Virus record (IMG/VR): IMGVR_UViG_3300020215_000053
Coordinates: 1 to 64,000 of that record
DNA from: a virus
Length of the DNA stretch: 64,000 nucleotides
Direction: 5' to 3' (one strand)
The stretch's first letter is position 1; every line of letters starts with the position of its first letter. Both the position numbers and the translations under genes were made by a program. The notes beneath the pieces are model-generated. The model was given only the letters and a program-made list of their open reading frames with translations. It was not told where the DNA came from and did not search any database. Below, in pieces: positions 31,901-40,527 of the stretch.

Positions 31901-32735
31901 TGCGGCAGCGGCCGGCAATCCGATCCTGATGGGTGGCTACTCGAAAGCCGCCGCCCCCGCTGACACCTCGGCCGATGGCGATGCAGTCAATGCGTGGTTC
32001 CTCCGTAACGGCGCCCAGGCGGTCAACGTGACGGCGGCGGGAGCCCTCATTGGCGGGGACGCCACCAACGGGCTCGACGTTGATGTTACGCGCGTTCAGG
32101 GCAGCGTCACGGTGGCCCAGGCCACGGCCGGGAACCTCAATGCGACCGTGGTCGGGACAGGAACCTTTGCCGTGCAGGTCGATGGCTCGGCCCTGACGGC
32201 TCTGCAACTGATCGACGACACGATCTTTGCCGACGACGCCGCGTTCACGCCGGCAAGCTCGAAGGTGTCCGCGATCGGCTGCCTGGCGGACGAGTCCTCG
32301 ACCGATTCGGTGGATGAAGGCGACATCGGTATCCCGCGCATGACGCTGGACCGCAAGCAGCACGTCGTTGCCGAGACGGAGGGGGCCACGATCCGCGAGT
32401 CGGGCACGGCCTTGACCGTGAAGCGGGCGCCGTTCGGCGTGGCCTCCTCGGGGGAGAACACGCTGGTGGCCGCCGTCGCATCGAAGAAGATTCGCGTCTT
32501 GTCCCTGGCCATCATCGCGGCTGGCGCGGTCAACGTGTACTTCAACAATGCGACGGATGGAGCCGTGTTCGGGCACGCGACCAACAAGATCACGCTGGAT
32601 GCGGGCGGGGCCGGGTTCGTGTTGCCGCACAACCCGCACGGATGGTTCCAGACCGGCACGAACAACGAAGCACTACGGATCAACCTGTCCGGCGCCGTGG
32701 CGGTGTCGGGCGGGTTGACTTACGTCGAGGTCTAG
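28902..32735 (+). CDS. Giant repeat tail fibre / adhesin-like protein (1277 aa)
   Basis: GTG at 28902. The chain is almost entirely short beta motifs such as GTFAVQAAQSGTW and GNLNATVVGTGTFAVQV, with at least four long units of about 100 residues (see repeat entry). The last 120 residues differ (VKRAPFGVASSGENTLVAAV) and look like a compact C-terminal domain. It is the largest gene in the window. A long extended fibre is the likely structure. Family members are found in several large phages under the name tail fibre or hypothetical. Confidence 0.75.
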   Translation: MADNVQLNSGSGGATVRTLEDGSSIQWPAGVCAYAISVGTPDVLQIVTLANGLPVQPGTSTTWTVVNSGTFAVQAAQSGTWTVQPGNTANTTPWLVSIHDGTNKASVRDLGSSDALNVAICDGSGNQITSFGGGTQYTEGDTDTTITGTAMMWEDASDTLRAVSASKPLPVGDAGGSLTVDNAGTFAVQAAQSGTWNITNISGTVSLPTGAATAAKQPALGTAGTASSDVITVQGIASMTPVQVSQATASNLNATVVGTGTFAVQVTSLPASTSTIEVVGDAAHDAAAAGNPLLLGGYASAAAPSDVSADGDAVRLWALRNGALAVNVTAAGALVGGDATNGLDVDVTRVQGSVTVAQATAGNLNATVVGTGTFAVQAAQSGTWNVATVTNITGGSTAHDAAAGSVNPLLLGGYASAAAPTSVSADGDAVQAWFLRNGAQATVITAAGALIGGDATNGLDVDVTRVKPDGTNTMPSLDTAGRAGFVKVTDGTTTSTVLSLSNSNALVAAIVDGSGNQITSFGGGTQYTEDAAAAANPVGTVPILVRADTPAGAVSADGDNIAQRGSNYGAAYVTLVDSGGNFVSVGGGTQYTEDAAAAANPIGNALMMVRADSLAGLVSADGDNVAARGTDKGELYVKHADTIAATQSGTWNVGAISTSITPGTGATHLGKAEDAAHSSGDVGVMVLTVRQDTATALSGTDGDYQPLITDANGKLHVIVGNTVAVGQAGATNIAKAEDTAFANADVGAAVMAVRQDTPGNTSGADGDYEFLQISGGRLWTSTTVTSLPASTNTIEVVGDAAHDAAAAGNPLLMGGYAKAAAPTDVSADGDAVNAWFLRNGAQATVITAAGALIGGDATNGLDVDVTRVQGSVTVAQATAGNLNATVVGTGTFATQVTGDALTALQLIDNIVSNIDTATGGTNAGVVALATRDDALSTLTPAEGDNVQLRVDANGALWTVVSGTVTVGSHNVTNAGTFAVQVTSLPASTNTIEVVGDAAHDAAAAGNPILMGGYSKAAAPADTSADGDAVNAWFLRNGAQAVNVTAAGALIGGDATNGLDVDVTRVQGSVTVAQATAGNLNATVVGTGTFAVQVDGSALTALQLIDDTIFADDAAFTPASSKVSAIGCLADESSTDSVDEGDIGIPRMTLDRKQHVVAETEGATIRESGTALTVKRAPFGVASSGENTLVAAVASKKIRVLSLAIIAAGAVNVYFNNATDGAVFGHATNKITLDAGGAGFVLPHNPHGWFQTGTNNEALRINLSGAVAVSGGLTYVEV
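29690..32190 (+). repeat. Long coding repeats within the giant fibre gene
   Basis: Near-identical blocks occur around 29690-30020, 30090-30300 (shortened), 31250-31590 and 31840-32180. Each contains IEVVGDAAHDAAAAGNP, GDAVNAWFLRNGAQ, LIGGDATNGLDVDVTRV and NLNATVVGTGTF. DNA similarity between blocks is high enough that homologous recombination could add or delete units. Confidence 0.85.
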
Positions 32736-32738
32736 TAG

Positions 32739-34022
32739 GTGGCATCATCGAAGGTATCAGCGCTGACCGAGCTGTCGGTTCCCGACCTGGCGGACATCGC
32801 CTACATCGTGGACGATCCTGCGGGCACGCCCTTGAGCCGCAAGATTTCGCTGAACCGTCTGCTGGCCATCTACCAAACGTGCGAAGGGCGCCTGACGCTG
32901 GCGACGGGCGAGTCGATTTACAACAAGAGCACGCCATTAACCCCAAGCGCGGCGAACGCGACGACGGACATAGTGACCTTCGCCTCGGCGCATGGCTGGG
33001 CGACTGGAACCGTGGTGATCCCGCAGGGCACCGGCATTGCTGGCTTGTCGGCGCTCACGACGTATTATGTCCGCTCTCAGTCGAGTACCACGATCAGCCT
33101 TCATACGACGGCATCGCTCGCCCATATAGACGGCGCGAAGGTTGACATCACCAGCAGCACGCTCACGACGGCATCCGGGATAACCATTCGCCCACTTGGC
33201 ATTGCCAGCGTCAACCTTTACTTCACGCCGCACGACGGCAACAAGATTGCCCTCTACGACGGCACACGCTGGAAGGTGTACGCCTTCACCGAGCGCACCT
33301 TGGACCTGTCTGCGGCGGTCGGCGGCGGCAACATGACCGCCGACCGCAACTACGACGTGTTCCTCTACGACAACTCGGGCACCCTCACGCTCGAACTGTC
33401 TGCTGCATGGAACGCGGATGGCGTGACCAGGACGGACGCCCTGACGACGCAGGACGGGGTGATCGTCAAGTCGGGGGCCGCGACACGGAGGTGGCTCGGC
33501 ATCATCCGGGCCACGTCGGCCACGACAACCGAGGACAGCGAGTTTCAGCGCTTCGTGCTCAACGGCTACAACCAGTATCCCAGGCAGTCTTTTCGCTGCC
33601 CAGGTTATATCAACAACGGCGCAAACTTTAGCTACAGTCATGCGGCGTCCGGTGGCGCGGCCAGTGGCTGGACCAGAGCCAACAACGGCAACGGCAGCCG
33701 CATCGCCTATCTTTCGGACGGTCGCAACCCCTACCGCGTCGGCTTTCACGCCAACGCCAGCAACACGTTTCGCACGGGAATTGCCGAGGACTGGACATCG
33801 AACACCTCACCGCCGCCGAACATCGTCGCCAGCGCTGCGGCGACGACGAACCAATCGGCGGACGGCAGCCATTCGAGCCGTCAGAGCGAAGGCTATCACT
33901 ACCTGGATCTGATGGTCTGGGCTTCGGCAACGGCAACGACGTATGTGGCGGACAACGCGCGAGGGACCACCGCCCTGATGGACACCCCGGTCACTTACAT
34001 CGAAGCGATGATCATGACATAG
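32739..34022 (+). CDS. Tail-fibre-like protein A1 (427 aa)
   Basis: GTG at 32739. The N-terminus LTELSVPDLADIAYIVDDPA is shared with the next gene, so the two are tandem paralogues. The body has repeated strand and turn patterns (TERTLDLSAAVGGGNMTADR) and a C-terminal domain that differs. Probably a virion-attached fibre. Confidence 0.7.
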   Translation: MASSKVSALTELSVPDLADIAYIVDDPAGTPLSRKISLNRLLAIYQTCEGRLTLATGESIYNKSTPLTPSAANATTDIVTFASAHGWATGTVVIPQGTGIAGLSALTTYYVRSQSSTTISLHTTASLAHIDGAKVDITSSTLTTASGITIRPLGIASVNLYFTPHDGNKIALYDGTRWKVYAFTERTLDLSAAVGGGNMTADRNYDVFLYDNSGTLTLELSAAWNADGVTRTDALTTQDGVIVKSGAATRRWLGIIRATSATTTEDSEFQRFVLNGYNQYPRQSFRCPGYINNGANFSYSHAASGGAASGWTRANNGNGSRIAYLSDGRNPYRVGFHANASNTFRTGIAEDWTSNTSPPPNIVASAAATTNQSADGSHSSRQSEGYHYLDLMVWASATATTYVADNARGTTALMDTPVTYIEAMIMT

Positions 34023-34030
34023 GAGCGGCC

Positions 34031-35416
34031 GTGCCTTCGAGGTTGATGCTTTCTGGGGTTGGCTCTCGCGCGGCGGCTGCCGCGACGGGCGCTCTTTTGC
34101 AAGAGCCGTCCGGGGATGCGCTGCTGCTCGAAACGGGCGGCACGGACGAAATCAGGTTGGAGTCTGGATCAAGTAGCGATCTGACCGACCTCACCGAACT
34201 GTCGGTTCCCGACCTGGCCGACATGATCTACGTTGTGGACGATCCGGCTGGCACGCCTCTGTCGCGCAAGATGTCCTTGAACAGGCTTCTCGGTCTGCGG
34301 CAGTCGGTCTGCGAGGGCAGGCTGACGCTGGTCAGTGGGCAGCCCCTGTACGAGCCGACGAAGTTCCTCACGCCTTCCTCTGTGAATAGCACGACGGACA
34401 TCGCTACGTTCTCTTCGGCGCATGGGCTCGTGACAGGAACTCTCGTGAAGCATCTTGGCCCGGGCATCTCCGGCATTACGGCCGGCACGACATCCTGGAT
34501 TCTGGCACAGTCAAGCACCACGGTGAGCTTTCATTCTTCATTGAGTGACGCCCTCTCGGACACTAACAGGAGAAACATCACAAGCACCACGATCTCCGGT
34601 GGCGCTTCCCTGCGGTTTATCGGCGTACAGAGCGGCACGCTTTATTTCACTCCGTATGTAGGCAACTGGATTGGGCTCTATGACGGCACGCGCTGGAAGG
34701 TGCATTCGTTCACCGAACGCAGTTTGACGCTTGTTGGTCTTACGAGTGGCACGCCCTACGACGTGTTCATCTACGACAATGCTGGCACGCTGACGTTGGA
34801 GTTATCGGCGGCGTGGGCGGACGACAACACGAGAACCGATGCCCTAGCCACGCAAGATGGCATACTCGTGAAATCCGGCGCGCCTACCAGGCGTTGGCTT
34901 GGCATCATCTACCCAATCGGAACGAATAGGGCTGATGATTCCGAAAGGAGCCGCCACCTTTTGAACGGTTACAACCAGGTGCCGCGTTCAGTCTACATAT
35001 GTCCGTCGTACAGGGACGATAACGCCTCGACGACATTTACTCATGGTGCGACTGGCGGCGAGGCTGGCGGCTGGACGGACGCCACAGAAGAAAACGTCAG
35101 TGGTGCCGTCAGCTTTCTCAGCGACGGCAGGAGCGCCTGTCGTTTCTGTTTCCAAGCCAGTGCCAATGCCATTTTCCGTGTCGGCTTACGAATCAACCCA
35201 GACACGCCGAGCAACATCGTAGCGAGTTCTGGAGGTGGCACTGGCAACATGGCCATGGCGACCTGGGCCGGCCTTCTGCCTGCTGGCCAGAACGGCGCCG
35301 CTGGAGTTGTTTTCGCCAGCGCCACCACCACGGCCTACAGCGTGGATTTTTCGCGAGGCTCCATATCCCTGCGCGATGTGCCCCTGACTCATCTCGAAGG
35401 TGTCGTGTATGGCTGA
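34031..35416 (+). CDS. Tail-fibre-like protein A2 (461 aa)
   Basis: GTG at 34031 behind AGGAGCGGCC. After a short leader it has the shared LTELSVPDLADMIYVVDDPA module and parallels A1 through RWKVHSFTERSLTL and the following DGILVKSGAPTRRWLGI segment. The C-terminal ~100 residues diverge from A1. A duplicated fibre with altered tip is the simplest reading. Confidence 0.7.
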   Translation: MPSRLMLSGVGSRAAAAATGALLQEPSGDALLLETGGTDEIRLESGSSSDLTDLTELSVPDLADMIYVVDDPAGTPLSRKMSLNRLLGLRQSVCEGRLTLVSGQPLYEPTKFLTPSSVNSTTDIATFSSAHGLVTGTLVKHLGPGISGITAGTTSWILAQSSTTVSFHSSLSDALSDTNRRNITSTTISGGASLRFIGVQSGTLYFTPYVGNWIGLYDGTRWKVHSFTERSLTLVGLTSGTPYDVFIYDNAGTLTLELSAAWADDNTRTDALATQDGILVKSGAPTRRWLGIIYPIGTNRADDSERSRHLLNGYNQVPRSVYICPSYRDDNASTTFTHGATGGEAGGWTDATEENVSGAVSFLSDGRSACRFCFQASANAIFRVGLRINPDTPSNIVASSGGGTGNMAMATWAGLLPAGQNGAAGVVFASATTTAYSVDFSRGSISLRDVPLTHLEGVVYG

Positions 35417-36674
35417 GCAGATCCTGAACGGCCCGATGAACCGCCTCCTGACTGGCCTTCAGTCGCAGAGCTACGGCGCGCATGTCCTGGGCATCTCCGG
35501 CACGCCCAAGACCACGGACATCGATGCCTCGATCACCATTACCTGGTCCGGCTCGCAGACCGGCACGGACGAGACGAACGCCGCCGCCTACATCGCCGCC
35601 TTCGACTGGCAGTATTCCACGACCGAGCGCGTGGCCCAACTCAACTGGAACGGCGAGGTGCTGGCCGCTCTCATCATGCAGGTGGACCGGCTCCGGCGCG
35701 GGGATTGGACCGACGGCTGGGACTCGGCCCTCATCGCCACGGAGCGGGCCAAGGTCGAGAACTACTACAACAGCGTGGCCCCGACCAACACGGTGCCCGG
35801 GGCCCAGACCATCGCCACGGGCCTCACCATCACCTTCTCGGGCGCGAAACAGATTTCGATTGCCGACGCGGCCCTGACCGGCAACATCAAGGTCACCCTG
35901 ACGGTGACGAGCGGCACCCTCACCCTGTCGGGGACAACTGGCCTCACATTCACCACTGGCGACGGCACCAATGACGCCACGATGGTGTTCACGGGGACGC
36001 TCACCAACTGCAACAACGCCATCAACGGCATGACCTACACCGCGCCGGGTGGCGCTGGCTCTGACACCTTGACCATCACTGCGGACGATCAGGCCAATAC
36101 GGTGTTCGGGGCGGCCACGGGGATCAACCTGTGGGACAGGGACACGGTGGCCATCACGATCAACACGCTGTCCTCGTCGGAAGCGATCGTCGGCACCGGC
36201 CTGGACGATTCCAGCTACGGCACGGCAACATGGCTCACGCCGACCAACATCCAGACCGATGACACCAACTACGCGACATGCCCCAATGCCCCCATGGGCG
36301 CCGATACCAAGAGTCACTACCTCAAGGGTCGCAACTGCGGCTTCATGATCGCGTCGGACAAGACGATTGCCGGCATCGAAGTGAAAATCAACCGCAAGAA
36401 AACGGGCACCCACGCCATCACCGACGACCGCGTGCGCATCGTCAAGGCCGACGGCACGATCGGCACCACCGACAAGTCCACCGGCTCGGCCTGGACGACA
36501 TCCGACGTGGAAGCGGTCTACGGTTCCAGCAGCGACCTCTGGGGCGAGACGTGGACTTACGCCGACATCAACGACGCGGACTTCGGCGCGGTGATCGCGG
36601 TCAACCTCGTGTCGGGAATGCCACCTGCGGATGCACAGGTCGATTACATGAAGATCAAGGTCTACTACTACTAG
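35409..36674 (+). CDS. Fibre with Ig/cadherin-like repeat, paralogue B1 (421 aa)
   Basis: ATG at 35409 overlaps the previous stop. The N-terminal ~90 residues share a module (LLTGLQSQSYGAHVLGISGT) with the genes at 37417, 38967 and 40528. A central Ig/cadherin-like domain (LTVTSGTLTLSGTTGLTF, TMVFTGTLTNCNNAINGMTY) is the pattern of giant bacterial adhesins. The C-terminal domain (TWTYADINDADFGAVIAVNL) is shared with the gene at 40528. Likely host-surface binding. Confidence 0.75.
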   Translation: MAEQILNGPMNRLLTGLQSQSYGAHVLGISGTPKTTDIDASITITWSGSQTGTDETNAAAYIAAFDWQYSTTERVAQLNWNGEVLAALIMQVDRLRRGDWTDGWDSALIATERAKVENYYNSVAPTNTVPGAQTIATGLTITFSGAKQISIADAALTGNIKVTLTVTSGTLTLSGTTGLTFTTGDGTNDATMVFTGTLTNCNNAINGMTYTAPGGAGSDTLTITADDQANTVFGAATGINLWDRDTVAITINTLSSSEAIVGTGLDDSSYGTATWLTPTNIQTDDTNYATCPNAPMGADTKSHYLKGRNCGFMIASDKTIAGIEVKINRKKTGTHAITDDRVRIVKADGTIGTTDKSTGSAWTTSDVEAVYGSSSDLWGETWTYADINDADFGAVIAVNLVSGMPPADAQVDYMKIKVYYY

Positions 36675-36680
36675 CCGCCC

Positions 36681-36911
36681 ATGACGGAAGAGGAACTGAA
36701 AACCTGGGAGGAGCGGCTGCGGCAGCGCGAGGAGTTGATCGTGGAGCGGGAGCAGGCTTTGTGGATGTGGTGGCTTAAAGGGCTGCAAGGGTGTGCTGGC
36801 AGCCTGCACGGCCTGCAAAAGCATGGCTTCGCGATTACGCCGCCGTGGCGCAAGGTGCTCAAGGATCAAGTGGATGTTCTCGGCGAAACGCTGACCAAGC
36901 TGGGAGACTGA
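36681..36911 (+). CDS. Small coiled-coil protein (76 aa)
   Basis: Six bases after B1. Strong heptad-like charged helix EELKTWEERLRQREELIVER followed by a Trp-rich segment. Could be a fibre chaperone or small connector. Family unknown. Confidence 0.6.
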   Translation: MTEEELKTWEERLRQREELIVEREQALWMWWLKGLQGCAGSLHGLQKHGFAITPPWRKVLKDQVDVLGETLTKLGD

Positions 36912-36912
36912 T

Positions 36913-37407
36913 ATGGCATCCGGTAATCATCTGGCTGTTTTCCATGCCCGCGACGGCTTCCCGCCCGCGTCGAACTACGGCGCGCGGGACGCGCGGAACA
37001 CGAACCCCGTCGTGGACTTCGACCCGTCCACGATCGAAACCTTGTACTTCGACGGCATCCTGTCGCACCTCTACGGCGGCGGCGGGCTGACGTTCGAGAT
37101 ATGGTTCGCCATGACCACTGCCACCTCTGGCAACGTGGTCCTGGGCCTGGCCATGGAGCGGCACCAGGACGGCACGGACACCATCGCCTCGGACAGCTTC
37201 GCGACGGAGCAGACCGCGACCGTGGCCGTGCCCGGAACGGCGGGGGTGGTGAAGAAGGGGACCATCACCATGACCTCCGGGGCGCAGATGGACAGCCTAG
37301 CGGCCGGGGAGCACTTCCGGCTTCGCTTCCGCCGCGTGGCCGACAACGGCTCGGACACGGCGGCGGGGGACTGTGAGCTGATCGCGATTTTGGTCAAGGA
37401 GACGTAG
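36913..37407 (+). CDS. Virion surface protein, paralogue C1 (164 aa)
   Basis: Starts one base after the previous stop. Shares MASGN-start, AMERHQDGTD-like centre and SGAQMDSLAAGEHFRLRFRR with the gene at 44998 (C2), so it is a duplicated family. The pattern resembles a jelly-roll or beta-sandwich. Located beside fibres in both cases. Confidence 0.7.
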   Translation: MASGNHLAVFHARDGFPPASNYGARDARNTNPVVDFDPSTIETLYFDGILSHLYGGGGLTFEIWFAMTTATSGNVVLGLAMERHQDGTDTIASDSFATEQTATVAVPGTAGVVKKGTITMTSGAQMDSLAAGEHFRLRFRRVADNGSDTAAGDCELIAILVKET

Positions 37408-37416
37408 GAGGCACCC

Positions 37417-38952
37417 ATGGCCGTCACTAGCCTGCAAAAGGTCCAGGAACGTCTGCTGGCCGCGCTGCAAGCCGCTTCGTTTGGAGCGAAGGTGGTCGGC
37501 GTGGACCCGTACCCGCCCGCCGTCACCGATGCTACGCGCCAGCAACTGGTGATGGCCGGCGACGGGGACGAGTGGATGATCCGCTGGGACGGTACACAGA
37601 GCGAAGACGATACGACGGCAGCAGCAAATGCCGTTGGCGACTTCGACATGACCGAGACGCCGAGCGATGCGGCCGAAGAGTCACCAGCCAAAATCTCCCA
37701 GGGCACCTACGCCGCAATGCTGTTGGCGATGAACCAACTCATCAGGAAGGAGGAAGTGCAAGAGGATGCTGCCTCGCTGATCTCTGGTGCCGCAAAGGAC
37801 ATCACTGTCCTGACCACCAATTTCTCGGACACCTCGACTTACTTCGTGTCTGGCCCGGCCGCCAGTCCAACTATCAGCGTCAATAAGGGGCCTGTCGGTG
37901 GTTTCTCATTGTCTGGCCCGGTGGATTTTGGTGCTCAGCGTGCGGATGGCACCTTTCATGTGACACGCGGACAATTCGTGTTCGGCGGCACCGTGCCGAA
38001 CGGTGTTAACGCGGCGGGGCCTGGACAGTGGAACATCGCGGGGTTTCGTGATTGGCCGACGATCCTCGAAGCGCAATCCTTGGACCAGAATTTCCAGCCA
38101 GTAGGCAAGGTAAAGTTGTCGCGGACTAACGGAGATACTGGTCCCAACGCCGCCACCTTCCTTGTCGGTGATGCCGTCAACGGCTCCCAGCGTCTTGTGC
38201 TCGAAGGGACAGCGATCGAAATCTACGAATACCTCAACGTCACCTTCAAGGGTGATACCGGACCTCTCCCTCTTGGCACGTACTACGTCAAATTGCGGGC
38301 CACGATCGAGGACCCGGTGTTCGGCGACAAGTACACCGGCAAGTGCAGAATCATGGCGATGGTTGGCTTTCTGCAAAACAACACTTATACGCCATGGGTC
38401 TATCCGACGAGCGTGACTACCACAGCCTCGACTCCGAGTTACCCATGGCTTAGCCCCAACGCGATCCGGTCCAAAGACAACCAGTTCGCTTTTTGTGCCG
38501 GCGCTCCGCGGCGGCCGTGCTCCTCGCCTCCCGCAGTGGTGAACAGCGATTGGCTGAATGCCTTGTTCCGATTCAGCGTGGCCGACTTCGGTATGTCCGA
38601 GGGGGTCATTGGCAACGGCGTGAGGATTCGCGGTATCGAACTTCAGATCAAGAAGGCGAATCTCAGCGCTGGTGGTCAAATCTGGGATGAGACGCTGAAA
38701 TTCGATCGTCCCGTCGCCGACAACAAAGCGAGTCCGGTGTTTTGGCAGAGAACGAACGGCAGCGAAGTGCCATGGAATACTTACGGCGGTCCAGGCGACA
38801 GATGGGGGACCACGCTTGACAACCACGTCGATTTCGTCAATGGCGTTACCATCAAACTGCGAGCGGCCCTCGGCACGTCGGCCCTTCTCGAAACCACCAC
38901 GGCCATGATCGACACCATGCGTATGCGAGTTCGCTACGAACCAAGACCGTAA
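37417..38952 (+). CDS. Fibre paralogue B2 (511 aa)
   Basis: The N-terminal module (VQERLLAALQAASFGAKVVG, VDPYPPAVTDATR, WMIRWDGTQSEDD) is homologous to the gene at 38967 and more distantly to 35409 and 40528. The remainder is unrelated to the Ig/cadherin-type bodies and has a C-terminal domain with IRGIELQIKKANLS also seen in 38967. Likely an alternative receptor-binding fibre. Confidence 0.7.
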   Translation: MAVTSLQKVQERLLAALQAASFGAKVVGVDPYPPAVTDATRQQLVMAGDGDEWMIRWDGTQSEDDTTAAANAVGDFDMTETPSDAAEESPAKISQGTYAAMLLAMNQLIRKEEVQEDAASLISGAAKDITVLTTNFSDTSTYFVSGPAASPTISVNKGPVGGFSLSGPVDFGAQRADGTFHVTRGQFVFGGTVPNGVNAAGPGQWNIAGFRDWPTILEAQSLDQNFQPVGKVKLSRTNGDTGPNAATFLVGDAVNGSQRLVLEGTAIEIYEYLNVTFKGDTGPLPLGTYYVKLRATIEDPVFGDKYTGKCRIMAMVGFLQNNTYTPWVYPTSVTTTASTPSYPWLSPNAIRSKDNQFAFCAGAPRRPCSSPPAVVNSDWLNALFRFSVADFGMSEGVIGNGVRIRGIELQIKKANLSAGGQIWDETLKFDRPVADNKASPVFWQRTNGSEVPWNTYGGPGDRWGTTLDNHVDFVNGVTIKLRAALGTSALLETTTAMIDTMRMRVRYEPRP

Positions 38953-38966
38953 GGAACCAAGCCACA

Positions 38967-40514
38967 ATGGCAACCGTACTCGAAAAACTCCGCGACCGGC
39001 TCACGACCAGCCTTCAGAGCCAGTTCGGCTCGAAGTTCCTGAAGCTGGATCCCTACCCGCCAGCAATCACCGACGCGGCCACGCAGCAGGTCGTGGAGGG
39101 CGCGGACGGGCTGGAGTGGATGGTGACGTGGGACGGCACGCAGACCGATGTAGATATGGCGAAGGCGCAAGCGATCGTCCAGGGGTCGGATGCAGTCTCG
39201 ACACCCGAAGAGGAGGCCGCCGAGTCGCCAGCCGTCATCTCTTCAAGCACCCATGGGGCCTTGCTGGTGGCGGTGAACAAGCTGATCCTGGGCGAAACCG
39301 TGCCCGTCAATGCGGCAGCGGAGGTGGCGGCTGCGGCGAGCCAGGCGCAGATTGCTTCCGGGCGGGCCTTGTCCTACGTGGTCAGCGGCGCGGCGGCAAA
39401 CCCGGTGATCCTGGAGCAGCAGCAAGGCGCTCCGCGTTTCATCGGCCCTGGTACGGCTACCGGCGACCTGAATGCCAACGTACTGCGGCGCGGCCTGGCG
39501 AATGAGGAGTTGAACGTCGTCGCCCTCGCGCATGGATTCCATAACACGCCCGCCAATGCCGAAATTTCTTTGCAGATTCGATTTGAGTTTGCCAACACGG
39601 GCCAGCAGCTACCCGCAGTGGTCATCTTGTCGCGTGGGGCTTCGGCGCCGAACTGCGTCATAGGCGGCAACGTCAACGGGGACGCTGGTTTTCTCCTGCG
39701 CGGGAGGCGTGACGATGTTTTGATGAATCTGTTCATCAGAGTTCCCAAGGGCAGCCTCCCGATCCAGCGGACCATCAGGATCATCTACAACGCTACCATC
39801 AACGTCCCCGGAGTCGGCATCCACAGTAACAGGCAAATTGCCACCTTCATGTTTGGTCCGCTGCCGGGTGACAGGACGCCATGGCGATCTCCAACCTCCG
39901 CGATTACGACATCCACTCCTGACGGGGATCATGATTGGAGTGGCAACGATAACGATATTTTGCGCTCAGATGATCGGTCCATGTTCGTGGTAGGCGACCG
40001 AAACTGCATGGATCCGCGCATAGGAGTGCGAACACCCTTGGCGGAGGTGAAATCTTACTGGCTGAGGTTTTGCTTCCTGTTCAGGGCGTCGGACTTCGGC
40101 CTAATCAATGGAGATCCCGCCAGCAGGGCCACGATTCAGGGGATCGAGTTTTCCATTCTAAGGCGAGCCGCAGGCCCAGGCGTGCCTGGGGCTGTCTTAG
40201 ACGAGTGGGTCAAGGTCGGTCATGACGATGGCGGAACTGAAATGATAGGCACGTCTGGGGTCGGGGGGACCGTATGGCCGGCCGCTTGGTCCTGGCAAAC
40301 GTGGGGCGCTCCTCCAGCCGTTGGCGGATCTGGAAACTACCTCTGGCTAGACCCTGCCGCCCCTCCAGCGCCTGCACCGTTTTGGGACTGGATCAAGTGC
40401 CAAACGATGTACGGCTATCTCCAGGTCAAACTTGTTACGCCGACGGCTACGGCCGGGATGGTGCAGGCCATCGTGGACACGGCTCGGATGCGCATTTGGT
40501 TTCGCAGGAACTAA
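38967..40514 (+). CDS. Fibre paralogue B3 (515 aa)
   Basis: 14 bases after B2. Same N-terminal module (LRDRLTTSLQSQFGSKFLKL, LDPYPPAITDAATQ, WMVTWDGTQTDVD) and a related C-terminal segment (IQGIEFSILRRAAG). The middle is different. Together B2 and B3 suggest duplication then exchange of the central domain. Confidence 0.7.
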   Translation: MATVLEKLRDRLTTSLQSQFGSKFLKLDPYPPAITDAATQQVVEGADGLEWMVTWDGTQTDVDMAKAQAIVQGSDAVSTPEEEAAESPAVISSSTHGALLVAVNKLILGETVPVNAAAEVAAAASQAQIASGRALSYVVSGAAANPVILEQQQGAPRFIGPGTATGDLNANVLRRGLANEELNVVALAHGFHNTPANAEISLQIRFEFANTGQQLPAVVILSRGASAPNCVIGGNVNGDAGFLLRGRRDDVLMNLFIRVPKGSLPIQRTIRIIYNATINVPGVGIHSNRQIATFMFGPLPGDRTPWRSPTSAITTSTPDGDHDWSGNDNDILRSDDRSMFVVGDRNCMDPRIGVRTPLAEVKSYWLRFCFLFRASDFGLINGDPASRATIQGIEFSILRRAAGPGVPGAVLDEWVKVGHDDGGTEMIGTSGVGGTVWPAAWSWQTWGAPPAVGGSGNYLWLDPAAPPAPAPFWDWIKCQTMYGYLQVKLVTPTATAGMVQAIVDTARMRIWFRRN

Positions 40515-40527
40515 AGAGGAGACAAAC

